A DNA stretch of 64,000 nucleotides from Parasporobacterium sp. (GTDB lineage: Bacteria; Bacillota; Clostridia; Lachnospirales; Lachnospiraceae), in NCBI GenBank assembly GCA_017459985.1, contig JAFUBX010000036.1, positions 1 through 64,000 of the forward strand. Reading direction: 5' to 3'. Position 1 is the first letter of the stretch. Each line of letters begins with the position of its first letter. The notes under the pieces were generated by a model. The model worked only from the letters and a program-made list of their open reading frames with translations, did no database searches and had not been told where the DNA came from. A program made the translations under genes and the position numbers. Positions 56,802 to 64,000 of the stretch are shown in pieces.

Positions 56802-57956
56802 CTATGATTGATTCCGCTCATATTGCTCCACGCCGATCTCCGCAAAGGAACCGCTCTCCCGGTAGACGGCATTCGCCATATCCAGCAGCGGAAACAGCAT
56901 AACTGCGCCGGTACCCTCTCCCAGGGCCAGACGGGCATGGATGATCTCCGAAAGTCCCAGATGGCTGAGGATATCGCGCATCCCGGGTTCCGCCCCCGCA
57001 TGGGACGCCAGCATAAAATTGCGGGTTCCCGGAACCAGATGCTCCGCGCACAGGGCAGCCGCCGCGCTGATCAGTCCGTCAATGATCACCGGAACCCGGA
57101 AGATGGCTCCTCCGATAAATACTCCGCACAGTCCGGCAATATCCAGACCCCCGACGCAGCGAAGGATCCGGAAGGTCCGTTCCTTTTCATTCAGAACATC
57201 CTCCGGAAAATCCCCGGCGGACTTTGACTTACGGCCTGACAGAATGGCCGGCGGATCCGCCGCTTCTCCCTCCTTCAGAAATCCATATTTTTTCAAACCC
57301 TCCCGGATCACCTGTTTTTTTCTGCGGATCCCGGCAGAACTCAGTCCGGCGCCTTTTCCCGTAATCTCATCCACATTCAGTCCAAGGATCCCCGCGGCTA
57401 CTGCTGTGCTGGTGGTGGTATTGCCGATCCCCATCTCACCCGTGGCAATCAGACGGATCCCGGTCTTTCGCAGTTCGCCGGCCAGTTCGATTCCGGTCCG
57501 GACCGCCTGCAGCAGCTCTTCCTCCGTCATCGCAGGCTCCTGAAGGAAATCCCTTGTTCCGCGGCGCACCTTCCGGTTTCTCACCCCGGGAATCTCCTCC
57601 CCGGAATTGATTCCGATATCCACCGTGATGACCCGGGCCTTCGCGATCTCCGCCATCTTACAGACGGAACTCCGAAGATTTCCCATATTGCGGGCCACCG
57701 CCAGGGTCACATCCTGTCCGGACTGGCTGACGCCTTCCTGCACCACGCCATTGTCGGCACACAGGATCACCAGCGCCCTCGGATCCAGCTGCGGATGGGT
57801 TGTCTCCTGGACCGCCCCTATGGTACACAGCATTTCCTCCAGAACACCCAGTCCGTCCAGCGGCTTTGCCACATGATTCCAGTTGTCTTTGACCGCGGCA
57901 TACACAGATTCCGGAAACGGAGCCGGCTGCAGCGCAAATAAGTCTTCTTTATTCAT
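56802..57956 (-). CDS. cobT: nicotinate-nucleotide--dimethylbenzimidazole phosphoribosyltransferase
   Basis: 384 residues. CobT makes alpha-ribazole phosphate for the lower ligand of cobalamin. Conserved: PLDGLGVLEEML, CADNGVVQEGVSQSGQDVT, ATGEMGIGNTTTSTAVAAG, GGLDIAGLCGVFIGGA and a late LALGEGTGA loop holding the catalytic glutamate. Its first 8 bases overlap the end of cbiP. Confidence 0.95.
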   Translation of the reverse strand: MNKEDLFALQPAPFPESVYAAVKDNWNHVAKPLDGLGVLEEMLCTIGAVQETTHPQLDPRALVILCADNGVVQEGVSQSGQDVTLAVARNMGNLRSSVCKMAEIAKARVITVDIGINSGEEIPGVRNRKVRRGTRDFLQEPAMTEEELLQAVRTGIELAGELRKTGIRLIATGEMGIGNTTTSTAVAAGILGLNVDEITGKGAGLSSAGIRRKKQVIREGLKKYGFLKEGEAADPPAILSGRKSKSAGDFPEDVLNEKERTFRILRCVGGLDIAGLCGVFIGGAIFRVPVIIDGLISAAAALCAEHLVPGTRNFMLASHAGAEPGMRDILSHLGLSEIIHARLALGEGTGAVMLFPLLDMANAVYRESGSFAEIGVEQYERNQS

Positions 57957-59418
57957 CTTTTAATCCCATGATCCGGTAAATGTAATCCATATCCAGATTG
58001 GCGCGGACCATATCCGCCAGCAGGTCATACTGCTGCTCCTTGTACTGCTTCTGGTCAAATGTTCCCAGAGACTCAAATGGGATACCCTTCTGAGCGCAGA
58101 TCGCTTTCAGAATAGTATCCGTAATGCCCGGAGCGTCAAAGATGCCATGAATATAGCTTCCGTAGATATTTCCCTTCGTTCTGACCGGCAGCTCCCGATC
58201 CCTGCGGTTCCGTCCCATATGGATCTCATATCCCTGATAGGCCAGACCGTTCAGTCCGGAAAGGACCCCTTCGATCCCGGAGAACACCCCGGAGGTCTGA
58301 ACCTGTACTTTTTCTCCTTCAAAGACAGTTTCCATATCCAGCAGGTTCATTCCCGCCACTGACGTGACGGATGCCGCTTCGACCCCCTCCGGATCAGAAA
58401 TCCGGCTTCCCAGCATCTGATAACCCCCGCAGATCCCGAAGATCAGAGTTCCGGCAGATGCTGCGTGCAAAACAGCCGCTTCCAGCCCGTTCTGCCGCAT
58501 CCAAAGAAGATCCGCGATGGTACTCTTGGTCCCCGGAAGAAGGATCAGATCCGGCTGATGCAGCTGACCCGGATGTTCCACATAACGAAGAGAAACATTC
58601 TCATATCGTTCCAGGGGACTGAAATCGGAAAAATTGGAAATCCGGGGAAGACGGATCACCGCGATATCCACGGCTTTCCTGGAGCTGTCCCTTCCGAACC
58701 GTTCTGTCAGGCTGTCCTCATCATCGATATCCACATGAAGATAAGGAACCACGCCCACCACCGGAACCTTGCACAGATCCTCCAGGATCTTCAGTCCCGG
58801 TTCCAGAATCTTGCGGTCTCCCCGGAACTTGTTGACTACAGTTCCTCTGACCAGCGCCCGTTCTTCCTCTTCCAGAAGAGCCACCGTTCCGTACAGCTGG
58901 GCAAATACTCCGCCCCGGTCGATATCCCCCACCAGAAGGACTGGGGCATGAACCATTTTTGCAAGTCCCATGTTCACGATATCTTCCTGCTTCAGATTGA
59001 TCTCTGCCGGACTTCCGGCGCCTTCGATCACAATGATATCAAACTCCCGGTCCAGACTCTGATACGCTTCCATTACTGCTGGGATATACTCCCGTTTCCG
59101 CCGGTAATACTCCATGGCGTTCATATTGCCCTGAACCTGGCCGTTCACGATCACCTGGCTGCCCACATCCGTGGTCGGTTTCAACAGCACCGGATTCATC
59201 CGCACATCCGGATCGATTCCGGCGGCTTCCGCCTGCACGACCTGAGCTCTTCCCATTTCGCCTCCATCCCTGGTGATAAAGGAATTCAGCGCCATATTCT
59301 GACTCTTAAAGGGAGCGGTCTGATATCCATCCTGATGAAAGATCCGGCACAATCCTGCTGCCAGCAGACTTTTTCCGGCATTTGACATCGTTCCCTGGAT
59401 CATGATATTTTTTGCCAT
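57949..59418 (-). CDS. cbiP: cobyric acid synthase
   Basis: 489 residues. CbiP/CobQ amidates four side chains of adenosylcobyrinic diamide using glutamine. N-terminal synthetase domain: MIQGTMSNAGKSLLAAGLCR, KSQNMALNSF, VLLVGDIDRGGVFAQLYGT; C-terminal class I glutamine amidotransferase domain with nucleophile Cys in FGICGGYQMLG and the late His in YIHGIFD. Overlaps cobT. Confidence 0.96.
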   Translation of the reverse strand: MAKNIMIQGTMSNAGKSLLAAGLCRIFHQDGYQTAPFKSQNMALNSFITRDGGEMGRAQVVQAEAAGIDPDVRMNPVLLKPTTDVGSQVIVNGQVQGNMNAMEYYRRKREYIPAVMEAYQSLDREFDIIVIEGAGSPAEINLKQEDIVNMGLAKMVHAPVLLVGDIDRGGVFAQLYGTVALLEEEERALVRGTVVNKFRGDRKILEPGLKILEDLCKVPVVGVVPYLHVDIDDEDSLTERFGRDSSRKAVDIAVIRLPRISNFSDFSPLERYENVSLRYVEHPGQLHQPDLILLPGTKSTIADLLWMRQNGLEAAVLHAASAGTLIFGICGGYQMLGSRISDPEGVEAASVTSVAGMNLLDMETVFEGEKVQVQTSGVFSGIEGVLSGLNGLAYQGYEIHMGRNRRDRELPVRTKGNIYGSYIHGIFDAPGITDTILKAICAQKGIPFESLGTFDQKQYKEQQYDLLADMVRANLDMDYIYRIMGLKDE

Positions 59419-59470
59419 CTGTTCTCCTTTGTTTTATCTGTCGCTGACCTCAATTCCGCCCGCGGAAATT

Positions 59471-60619
59471 TCAGGGCTCTTTTTGCAGGGTCCGGACCGC
59501 TTCCTTCAGTGCCCCGGCAAGCCGCCGGTTCTCTTCGGGAAGCCTGACGGCGATCCGGTACCAGCCCGGACCAAGCCCCGGATAATTGCTGCAGTCCCGG
59601 ATCGCGATTCCTCTCTTTCTTAATTCCGCATCCAGCCCCGTCGGTCCGTAAAACAGAAGATAATTTGCCTGGGACGGACAGACCTCGAATCCCAGATCCT
59701 TTAAGCATCTGCTCAGATACTCCCTCTGGGAAGGGATCAGCGCTCTGGCCCGTTCCGGAAATTCCGGATCCGACATCGCCGCGATCCCCGCTTTCTGGGC
59801 GATCACGGACACATTCCAGGGTTGAACCGTCTCCGCCATTCTCTTAAGCAGCTCCGGATCCGAGCACAGGCCATAGCCCAGCCGGATCCCCGCCATTGCG
59901 TAATTCTTCGTAAAGGCTTTCAGGATGAACAGTTCCGGATACTCCGCAAGACATTCTTTCATACTGACACCCTGATCCGACAGATCAATAAAACATTCAT
60001 CCAGAAAGATCCGGAACTGTTGTTCCTTTCCCAGAGTCAGAAGTTTCCGCAGCAATTCCCGTGGGATCAGTTGTCCGTCCGGATTGTTGGGATTGCACAA
60101 AAATACCGCAGCCGGTCGGTGCCTTAGGATAAATTCCAGAATTCCTTCGTCAGGGAGAAATCCCTGCCTGCGGTCCAGAAAATACCGGCAGACGCCAAAG
60201 CCTGCATTCTTCAGTCCCAGTTCATATTCTGCAAAGGTCGGCGCGGGAATCACCGCCTTCCGGGTACCGGACAGGGTTCCGGACGAAGAATCCGGGCCGG
60301 TGCGGGAAGCTGCTGCAGTCCCTACGCTGCCCCGGGACCGTTCCAGCCGGTTCAGGGCACTGCAGAAGGAGTAGATCAGTTCCGCCGCTCCGTTTCCGCA
60401 GAGGATCTGTGTTTCCGGAACCTGCTCCCGGGCGGCGATCGCCGCCACCAGATCTCTGCAGAAGGGATCCGGATACGCGCAGGCCGACTCAAGCGCCTCT
60501 GCCGCCGCTTTCCGGACGGCCGGCGAAAGTCCGTAGGGATTCAGGTTGACCGAATAATCCAGATCAATGAATTCCTGATAACTGTCTCCGCCGTGTAGAT
60601 TGTTTTTCTGATATAACAT
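59471..60619 (-). CDS. cobD: threonine-phosphate decarboxylase-like PLP enzyme
   Basis: 382 residues of the histidinol-phosphate aminotransferase fold. N-terminal HGGDSYQ and LDYSVNLNPYG match CobD, which makes aminopropanol phosphate for the cobalamin linker; the PLP lysine is in LKAFTKNYAMAGIRLGYG. A Ser/Thr/Gly-rich insert (about 93-118) is unusual. Placement between cbiP and cbiB supports the cobalamin role over histidine synthesis. Confidence 0.87.
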   Translation of the reverse strand: MLYQKNNLHGGDSYQEFIDLDYSVNLNPYGLSPAVRKAAAEALESACAYPDPFCRDLVAAIAAREQVPETQILCGNGAAELIYSFCSALNRLERSRGSVGTAAASRTGPDSSSGTLSGTRKAVIPAPTFAEYELGLKNAGFGVCRYFLDRRQGFLPDEGILEFILRHRPAAVFLCNPNNPDGQLIPRELLRKLLTLGKEQQFRIFLDECFIDLSDQGVSMKECLAEYPELFILKAFTKNYAMAGIRLGYGLCSDPELLKRMAETVQPWNVSVIAQKAGIAAMSDPEFPERARALIPSQREYLSRCLKDLGFEVCPSQANYLLFYGPTGLDAELRKRGIAIRDCSNYPGLGPGWYRIAVRLPEENRRLAGALKEAVRTLQKEP

Positions 60620-60649
60620 TGATTCTTCCTGTATGAAAATCCTGTCCTG

Positions 60650-61615
60650 TCACAGCAAAAGGGTAACCGCCCTGACTGCAGTAAAAATCACCAGAGCCAG
60701 AACTGCGGTCAAATACATCAGCCGGCAGCTTAAGGGAATATCCTCCGCCCGGATCCGGCGGAGGGGTTCTCCGATAAAGGGCTTTCGGTGAAGGTTTCCG
60801 TGATACCAGGCGTCTCCCGCCAGACGTACTCCTAAAAGCCCCGCGCAGACCGATTCCGTCTGGGCGGAATTCGGGCTCGCATGCTTATACCGGTCCCGGC
60901 AGAAAATCCTCCATCCGTTTTTCACATCCAGCTTCAAAAGCGCTCCGGAAAGGAGCATCAGAAGCGCAGATAATCGGGCGGGAATGAAATTCATCACATC
61001 ATCCGCCCGGGCGGGAAATGTTCCGAAAAAGGTATAGGGCGGATCCGTATAGCCCAGCATGGAATCCATGGTATTCACCGCTTTATAAAGGAATCCGAAG
61101 GGAGCTCCCAGTATCACCAGATAAAAAAGCGGCGCGATCACTCCATCCGATGTATTTTCCGCAACGGTCTCCACCGCGGCCCGAGTCACTCCCGCCTCAT
61201 CCAGCCGCGCCGTATCCCTTCCCACGATCATGGAAACCGCATATCTGGCGCCTTCCAGATCCTGTTTTCTCAGGGCGTCGAACACCTTCATGCTTTCCTG
61301 CTTCAGCGATTTCGCCGCAAGGATCTGCCAGCACATGAGACTCTCCGCGAAAACCCTCAGCCAGGGTGTCACCTTCTGACAGAGAAACAGGATCACCCCC
61401 GGAACCAGCAAAGATACCAGCGCCACGATCAGCCACAGAAGAAATCCCCCCAGCCGCTCGCCCTTCGGAGTTTTGGGAAACCGCTTCCGGATCGGCCGTT
61501 CCAGAAGAGAAATCAGTTTCCCGATTCCCACCACCGGATGCGGAAGATTCCGGGGATCCCCAAAGATGCAATCGATCAGAAATCCGATCAGGATCGCCAG
61601 CAAAGACCATTTCAT
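60650..61615 (-). CDS. cbiB: adenosylcobinamide-phosphate synthase
   Basis: 321 residues, membrane protein with several hydrophobic spans. CbiB attaches the aminopropanol arm to cobyric acid. Landmarks: LIDCIFGDPRNLPHPVVGIG, VSMIVGRDTARLDEAG, VETVAENTSDGVIAPLFY, NTMDSMLGY and SPNSAQTESVCAGLLGVRL. Start ATG overlaps the stop of the cbiJ-E-T gene. Confidence 0.95.
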   Translation of the reverse strand: MKWSLLAILIGFLIDCIFGDPRNLPHPVVGIGKLISLLERPIRKRFPKTPKGERLGGFLLWLIVALVSLLVPGVILFLCQKVTPWLRVFAESLMCWQILAAKSLKQESMKVFDALRKQDLEGARYAVSMIVGRDTARLDEAGVTRAAVETVAENTSDGVIAPLFYLVILGAPFGFLYKAVNTMDSMLGYTDPPYTFFGTFPARADDVMNFIPARLSALLMLLSGALLKLDVKNGWRIFCRDRYKHASPNSAQTESVCAGLLGVRLAGDAWYHGNLHRKPFIGEPLRRIRAEDIPLSCRLMYLTAVLALVIFTAVRAVTLLL

Positions 61616-63684
61616 CCTTTTCGCCTCCGGATCGTAAAGAGGAATACCGGGTTCTGGGCCGTCATCAGATGATAGGACCCCGCCGGCCGGTCCCCTGCAA
61701 TATTTACAGACAGAATCTCTGTTTCCAGCGATCCCTCCGGTTCCCGTTTTTTCATCTTATGGATCAATTCATTCATCTGCCCGATCGTTTCCAGGGTAAT
61801 GGCTGTGACAACTACAGTCGCCCCGGGATTTTTGGAATAGATCAGATCCAGGATCTGCTCCAGATCCCCGGAACTCCCCCCGATAAACACATGGGTCGGC
61901 GCAGGAAGGCTGCGAAGGGCCTCCGGCGCGGTTCCTTCCACCACCGTCAGATTCGGAAGGGCAAATGCCGCCTGATTGAACCGGATCAGTTCCGCCGCTT
62001 CCGGTTTTTTCTCCACCGCATACACAAAGCCTCCGGGGATCTGCCGTGCGATCTCGATCGCGACGGATCCGGTTCCGGCTCCCACATCCCAGCACAGAGC
62101 ATCTCCGGTCAGCTGAAGTTTGGAAATACTGATGGTCCGCACTTCACTCTTCGTCATCGGTACGATCCCCTTTTCAGAGGTCCCCCGCAGAAATGCCGTG
62201 TCCGGAAGGCCGTGGGTCACAACAAAGCCATAGGGCGTTTCCCGGCATTCCTTCAAAGGTGCCTTTCCCGGCTGAGACAGCTCTTCATTTTGCGGTGCTT
62301 TCTCGATCAGGGCCGCGCTCAGGGAAGCAAAGGATTCCTTCTCCAGTTCCCGGGCGGTGCCTTCTGTGATCTTCTCATTCTCATAGCTCAGATGCTCTCC
62401 CACATGAAGCCGTACATCCCCATAACCGGCGTCTATGAGGGACCGGCACAGCCGGTTGATTCCATCCGATCCTCCCACCAGAACAAACAGCCTGTCATGC
62501 TGTTTCAGTTCTCCGGCAATGTCTCCTTCCCTTCCGTGAAGGCTCACCGGCTGTACTTCCTCATACGGGACCTGCAGACGGGCACACAGATAGGACAGGG
62601 AGCTGATCCCGGGAAGAACCGTGGTATGACAGTCCATACCGGACTGCTGCAGACAGGTGATCAGCTTTCTGGTTCCGCTGAAAAATCCGGTATCTCCGGA
62701 CATCAGCACCGTGAACCGGCGGTATTGGGTCAGCGTGCGGATATAGTCCGTGATCGCATCCGGCGCAATAGCCTCGAAAGCGGGCTGTCCTTCTCTTCCC
62801 GCACTTTTCAGCATCCGGCCGGCGCCGATCAGGCACTGGGCGGTTTCAATGGCTTCCCGGACTTCTCCGGTCAGCAGTGCCTCGCTGCCGGGACCGATGC
62901 CGGCAATCACCACCTCCGGTACCCGGCGGCAGTCATATTCCCGGCATAACAGATCAATGACCTCCTGGTAAGAGGATCCGGTCTCTTTGAGCGGCCGCCC
63001 GATCACCACCAGCCGGACTGCGGATTTCCGGGCAGCCTCTGCCTTCTCCGGAAACCCTCCTGCACTGCCCCCATCCTTGGTTACCAGAAAGGAGATCCGG
63101 AACTGCCGGAGCATAGCCGTATTCAATTCCTCCGAAAACGGTCCCTGCATGGCAATGATATGAGCGCCCTGCAGACCGGCTTCTTCACAGCTTCTCAGAG
63201 AAGATTCCAGGGGAAGCACCCGGGCGTAGACCCGGTCCGCAAATCCGGTAATTTCCTGAAATTCCCGGAGCTCCTTGCTTCCTGTGGTAAGGAGGATATT
63301 TCCCCGGGTACGATTCAGAAAGGAAACCGCTTCCTTCACGTCCCGGACGAAGACCGCCTCCTGGCCGGCGCCGGATTCTTCCCGGAGGAGCCTTAACCGG
63401 CGGATTTTCCGGGAATCACATACCTCGCAGATACTCCGGGTAATGGAGCTGGCATACGGATGTGTTGCATCGATCACCAGGTCAAACGCTTCCCTGTCAA
63501 ACAACTCCTTCATCCGGTCTACAGGGAGCCGTCCGCTGAGGACCGTGAGATTGCCTCCACTTTTCACCAGTTCTCCGCCATATTCCGTGGCAACGCAGAT
63601 CACAGCGCTGACCGGCTGTCCCCGCAGGAATTCCGCCAGCATCCGTCCTTCCGTTGTTCCGGCGAATATGCATATCTTCTTCAT
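61612..63684 (-). CDS. fused precorrin-6A reductase (CbiJ) - CbiE - CbiT methyltransferase
   Basis: 690 residues joining three corrin-ring enzymes. About 1-245 is CbiJ/CobK (CIFAGTTEGRMLAEFLRGQP, DATHPYASSITRSICEVC, TKDGGSAGGFPEKAEAA), reducing cobalt-precorrin-6A. About 258-460 is the C5 methyltransferase CbiE (VIAGIGPGSEALLTGEVREA, VLMSGDTGFFSGTRKL). About 495-690 is CbiT (MTKSEVRTISISKLQL, CWDVGAGTGSVAIEIAR), which methylates C15 and decarboxylates C12. CbiE-CbiT fusion is common; the added CbiJ makes consecutive steps one polypeptide. Overlaps both neighbours by 4 bases. Confidence 0.94.
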   Translation of the reverse strand: MKKICIFAGTTEGRMLAEFLRGQPVSAVICVATEYGGELVKSGGNLTVLSGRLPVDRMKELFDREAFDLVIDATHPYASSITRSICEVCDSRKIRRLRLLREESGAGQEAVFVRDVKEAVSFLNRTRGNILLTTGSKELREFQEITGFADRVYARVLPLESSLRSCEEAGLQGAHIIAMQGPFSEELNTAMLRQFRISFLVTKDGGSAGGFPEKAEAARKSAVRLVVIGRPLKETGSSYQEVIDLLCREYDCRRVPEVVIAGIGPGSEALLTGEVREAIETAQCLIGAGRMLKSAGREGQPAFEAIAPDAITDYIRTLTQYRRFTVLMSGDTGFFSGTRKLITCLQQSGMDCHTTVLPGISSLSYLCARLQVPYEEVQPVSLHGREGDIAGELKQHDRLFVLVGGSDGINRLCRSLIDAGYGDVRLHVGEHLSYENEKITEGTARELEKESFASLSAALIEKAPQNEELSQPGKAPLKECRETPYGFVVTHGLPDTAFLRGTSEKGIVPMTKSEVRTISISKLQLTGDALCWDVGAGTGSVAIEIARQIPGGFVYAVEKKPEAAELIRFNQAAFALPNLTVVEGTAPEALRSLPAPTHVFIGGSSGDLEQILDLIYSKNPGATVVVTAITLETIGQMNELIHKMKKREPEGSLETEILSVNIAGDRPAGSYHLMTAQNPVFLFTIRRRKG

Positions 63685-64000
63685 ATCTGATAGCCTCTGG
63701 GAGTTACCATTTCATCCCCGATTTTCCTGCTCATACTGTTTCCGATGAAGACTGTACAGAACATATCCACTTCCGCCTTCCCCAGCTCTTTCAGGGATAA
63801 GATCCGGCTGCTCTGTCCCTCCCTGCCGATATTCCGGACGATCCCGCAGATACGGTCCCAGGGAAGATACTCCAGCAGAATATCACAGGCATTTCTCAGA
63901 TGCTCCGGCCGCCCTTTGCTGGCCGGATTATAAAGCACAATCGAAAGATCGGACAATGCGGCAGCTTCCAGTCTGCACCGGATCGTTTCCCAGTCGGTAA
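63681..64000 (-). CDS. cbiH: cobalt-precorrin-3B C17-methyltransferase, 3' part
   Basis: The C-terminal 105 or so codons, cut by the right edge; the frame remains open to 64000 (TDWETIRCRLEAAALSDLSI...). LSIVLYNPASKGRPEHLRNA and the ending TVFIGNSMSRKIGDEMVTPR, then GYQI, are typical of CbiH/CobJ, the ring-contraction methyltransferase of the anaerobic pathway. Stop codon overlaps the start of the fused cbiJ-E-T gene. Confidence 0.92.
   Translation of the reverse strand, partial: TDWETIRCRLEAAALSDLSIVLYNPASKGRPEHLRNACDILLEYLPWDRICGIVRNIGREGQSSRILSLKELGKAEVDMFCTVFIGNSMSRKIGDEMVTPRGYQI

Noticed and set aside
61366-62949. Plus-strand open frame opposite the fused cbiJ-E-T gene and cbiB
   Set aside because: The minus strand encodes well-recognised enzymes across the whole span; no ribosome site or family resemblance on the plus strand.
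54512-64000. Cobalamin riboswitch for the cobalamin operon
   Set aside because: No B12-box-like sequence was seen in any gap; if present it would lie beyond the right edge.

Overview
The window reads as chromosomal DNA of an anaerobic Firmicute, most likely a Lachnospiraceae-type Clostridia. The reasons are the low-drama single-strand gene packing, strong AGGAGG ribosome sites, a lysine L-box riboswitch, a perfect CIRCE operator, the dehydrogenase (Ddh) branch of lysine synthesis, the order ylxM-ffh-rpsP-khpA-rimM-trmD, the anaerobic cobalamin pathway, and tRNA genes without encoded CCA. Species cannot be fixed from the sequence alone. Nearly everything is on the minus strand.

Layout, left to right. 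1-204: promoter and leader of an rRNA operon that leaves the left edge. 243-4503: riboswitch-controlled dapA-dapB-ddh-lysA. 4542-16283: acyl-ACP thioesterase, two homologous secreted beta-helix-like proteins with PEGES low-complexity segments, a LacI regulator beside a truncated sugar permease, tRNA-Ser, a NUDIX hydrolase, a MATE exporter with a short attenuator, and two-subunit fumarate hydratase. 16438-25394: a translation-linked run (rpmE, DUF1385, prmC, prfA, ahcY, ACT protein, DUF711) ending in a TetM/EF-G-like GTPase fused to a Rae1/YacP NYN nuclease domain. 25507-30978: rho and the SRP/ribosome maturation operon. 31135-39435: an envelope block in which two DUF4015 glycosidase-like paralogues flank a Ser/Thr kinase and a very acidic stalk protein. 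39478-43521: phosphoribosyltransferase, Mrp ATPase, htpG with CIRCE, DUF5721-like protein.

43620-46260 is an accessory scar bounded by tRNAs: a degenerate-looking tRNA-Thr, a possible IS end, a collapsed flavin oxidoreductase pseudogene, an antitoxin whose toxin partner is internally deleted, a gene tail, two tRNA-Val genes and a copy of a 123-bp dispersed repeat also found at 9774-9896. 46232-49935 is a tight operon starting with a Cys-rich CGTCPKC-type protein and a radical SAM enzyme, then inositol phosphatase, NudC and an amidase. 50039-55622 holds a histidine phosphatase, a membrane protein, and a trpD / Na-Pi symporter / orphan histidine kinase operon. 55640-64000 is a cobalamin operon (cbiH, fused cbiJ-E-T, cbiB, cobD-like, cbiP, cobT, and two diverged cobU copies).

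The most promising unexplained items are the GTPase-NYN fusion co-directional with release factor genes, the Cys-rich/radical SAM pair, the kinase/acidic-stalk/DUF4015 block, and the dispersed palindromic repeats. All functional statements rest on reading motifs by eye; no database search was run.
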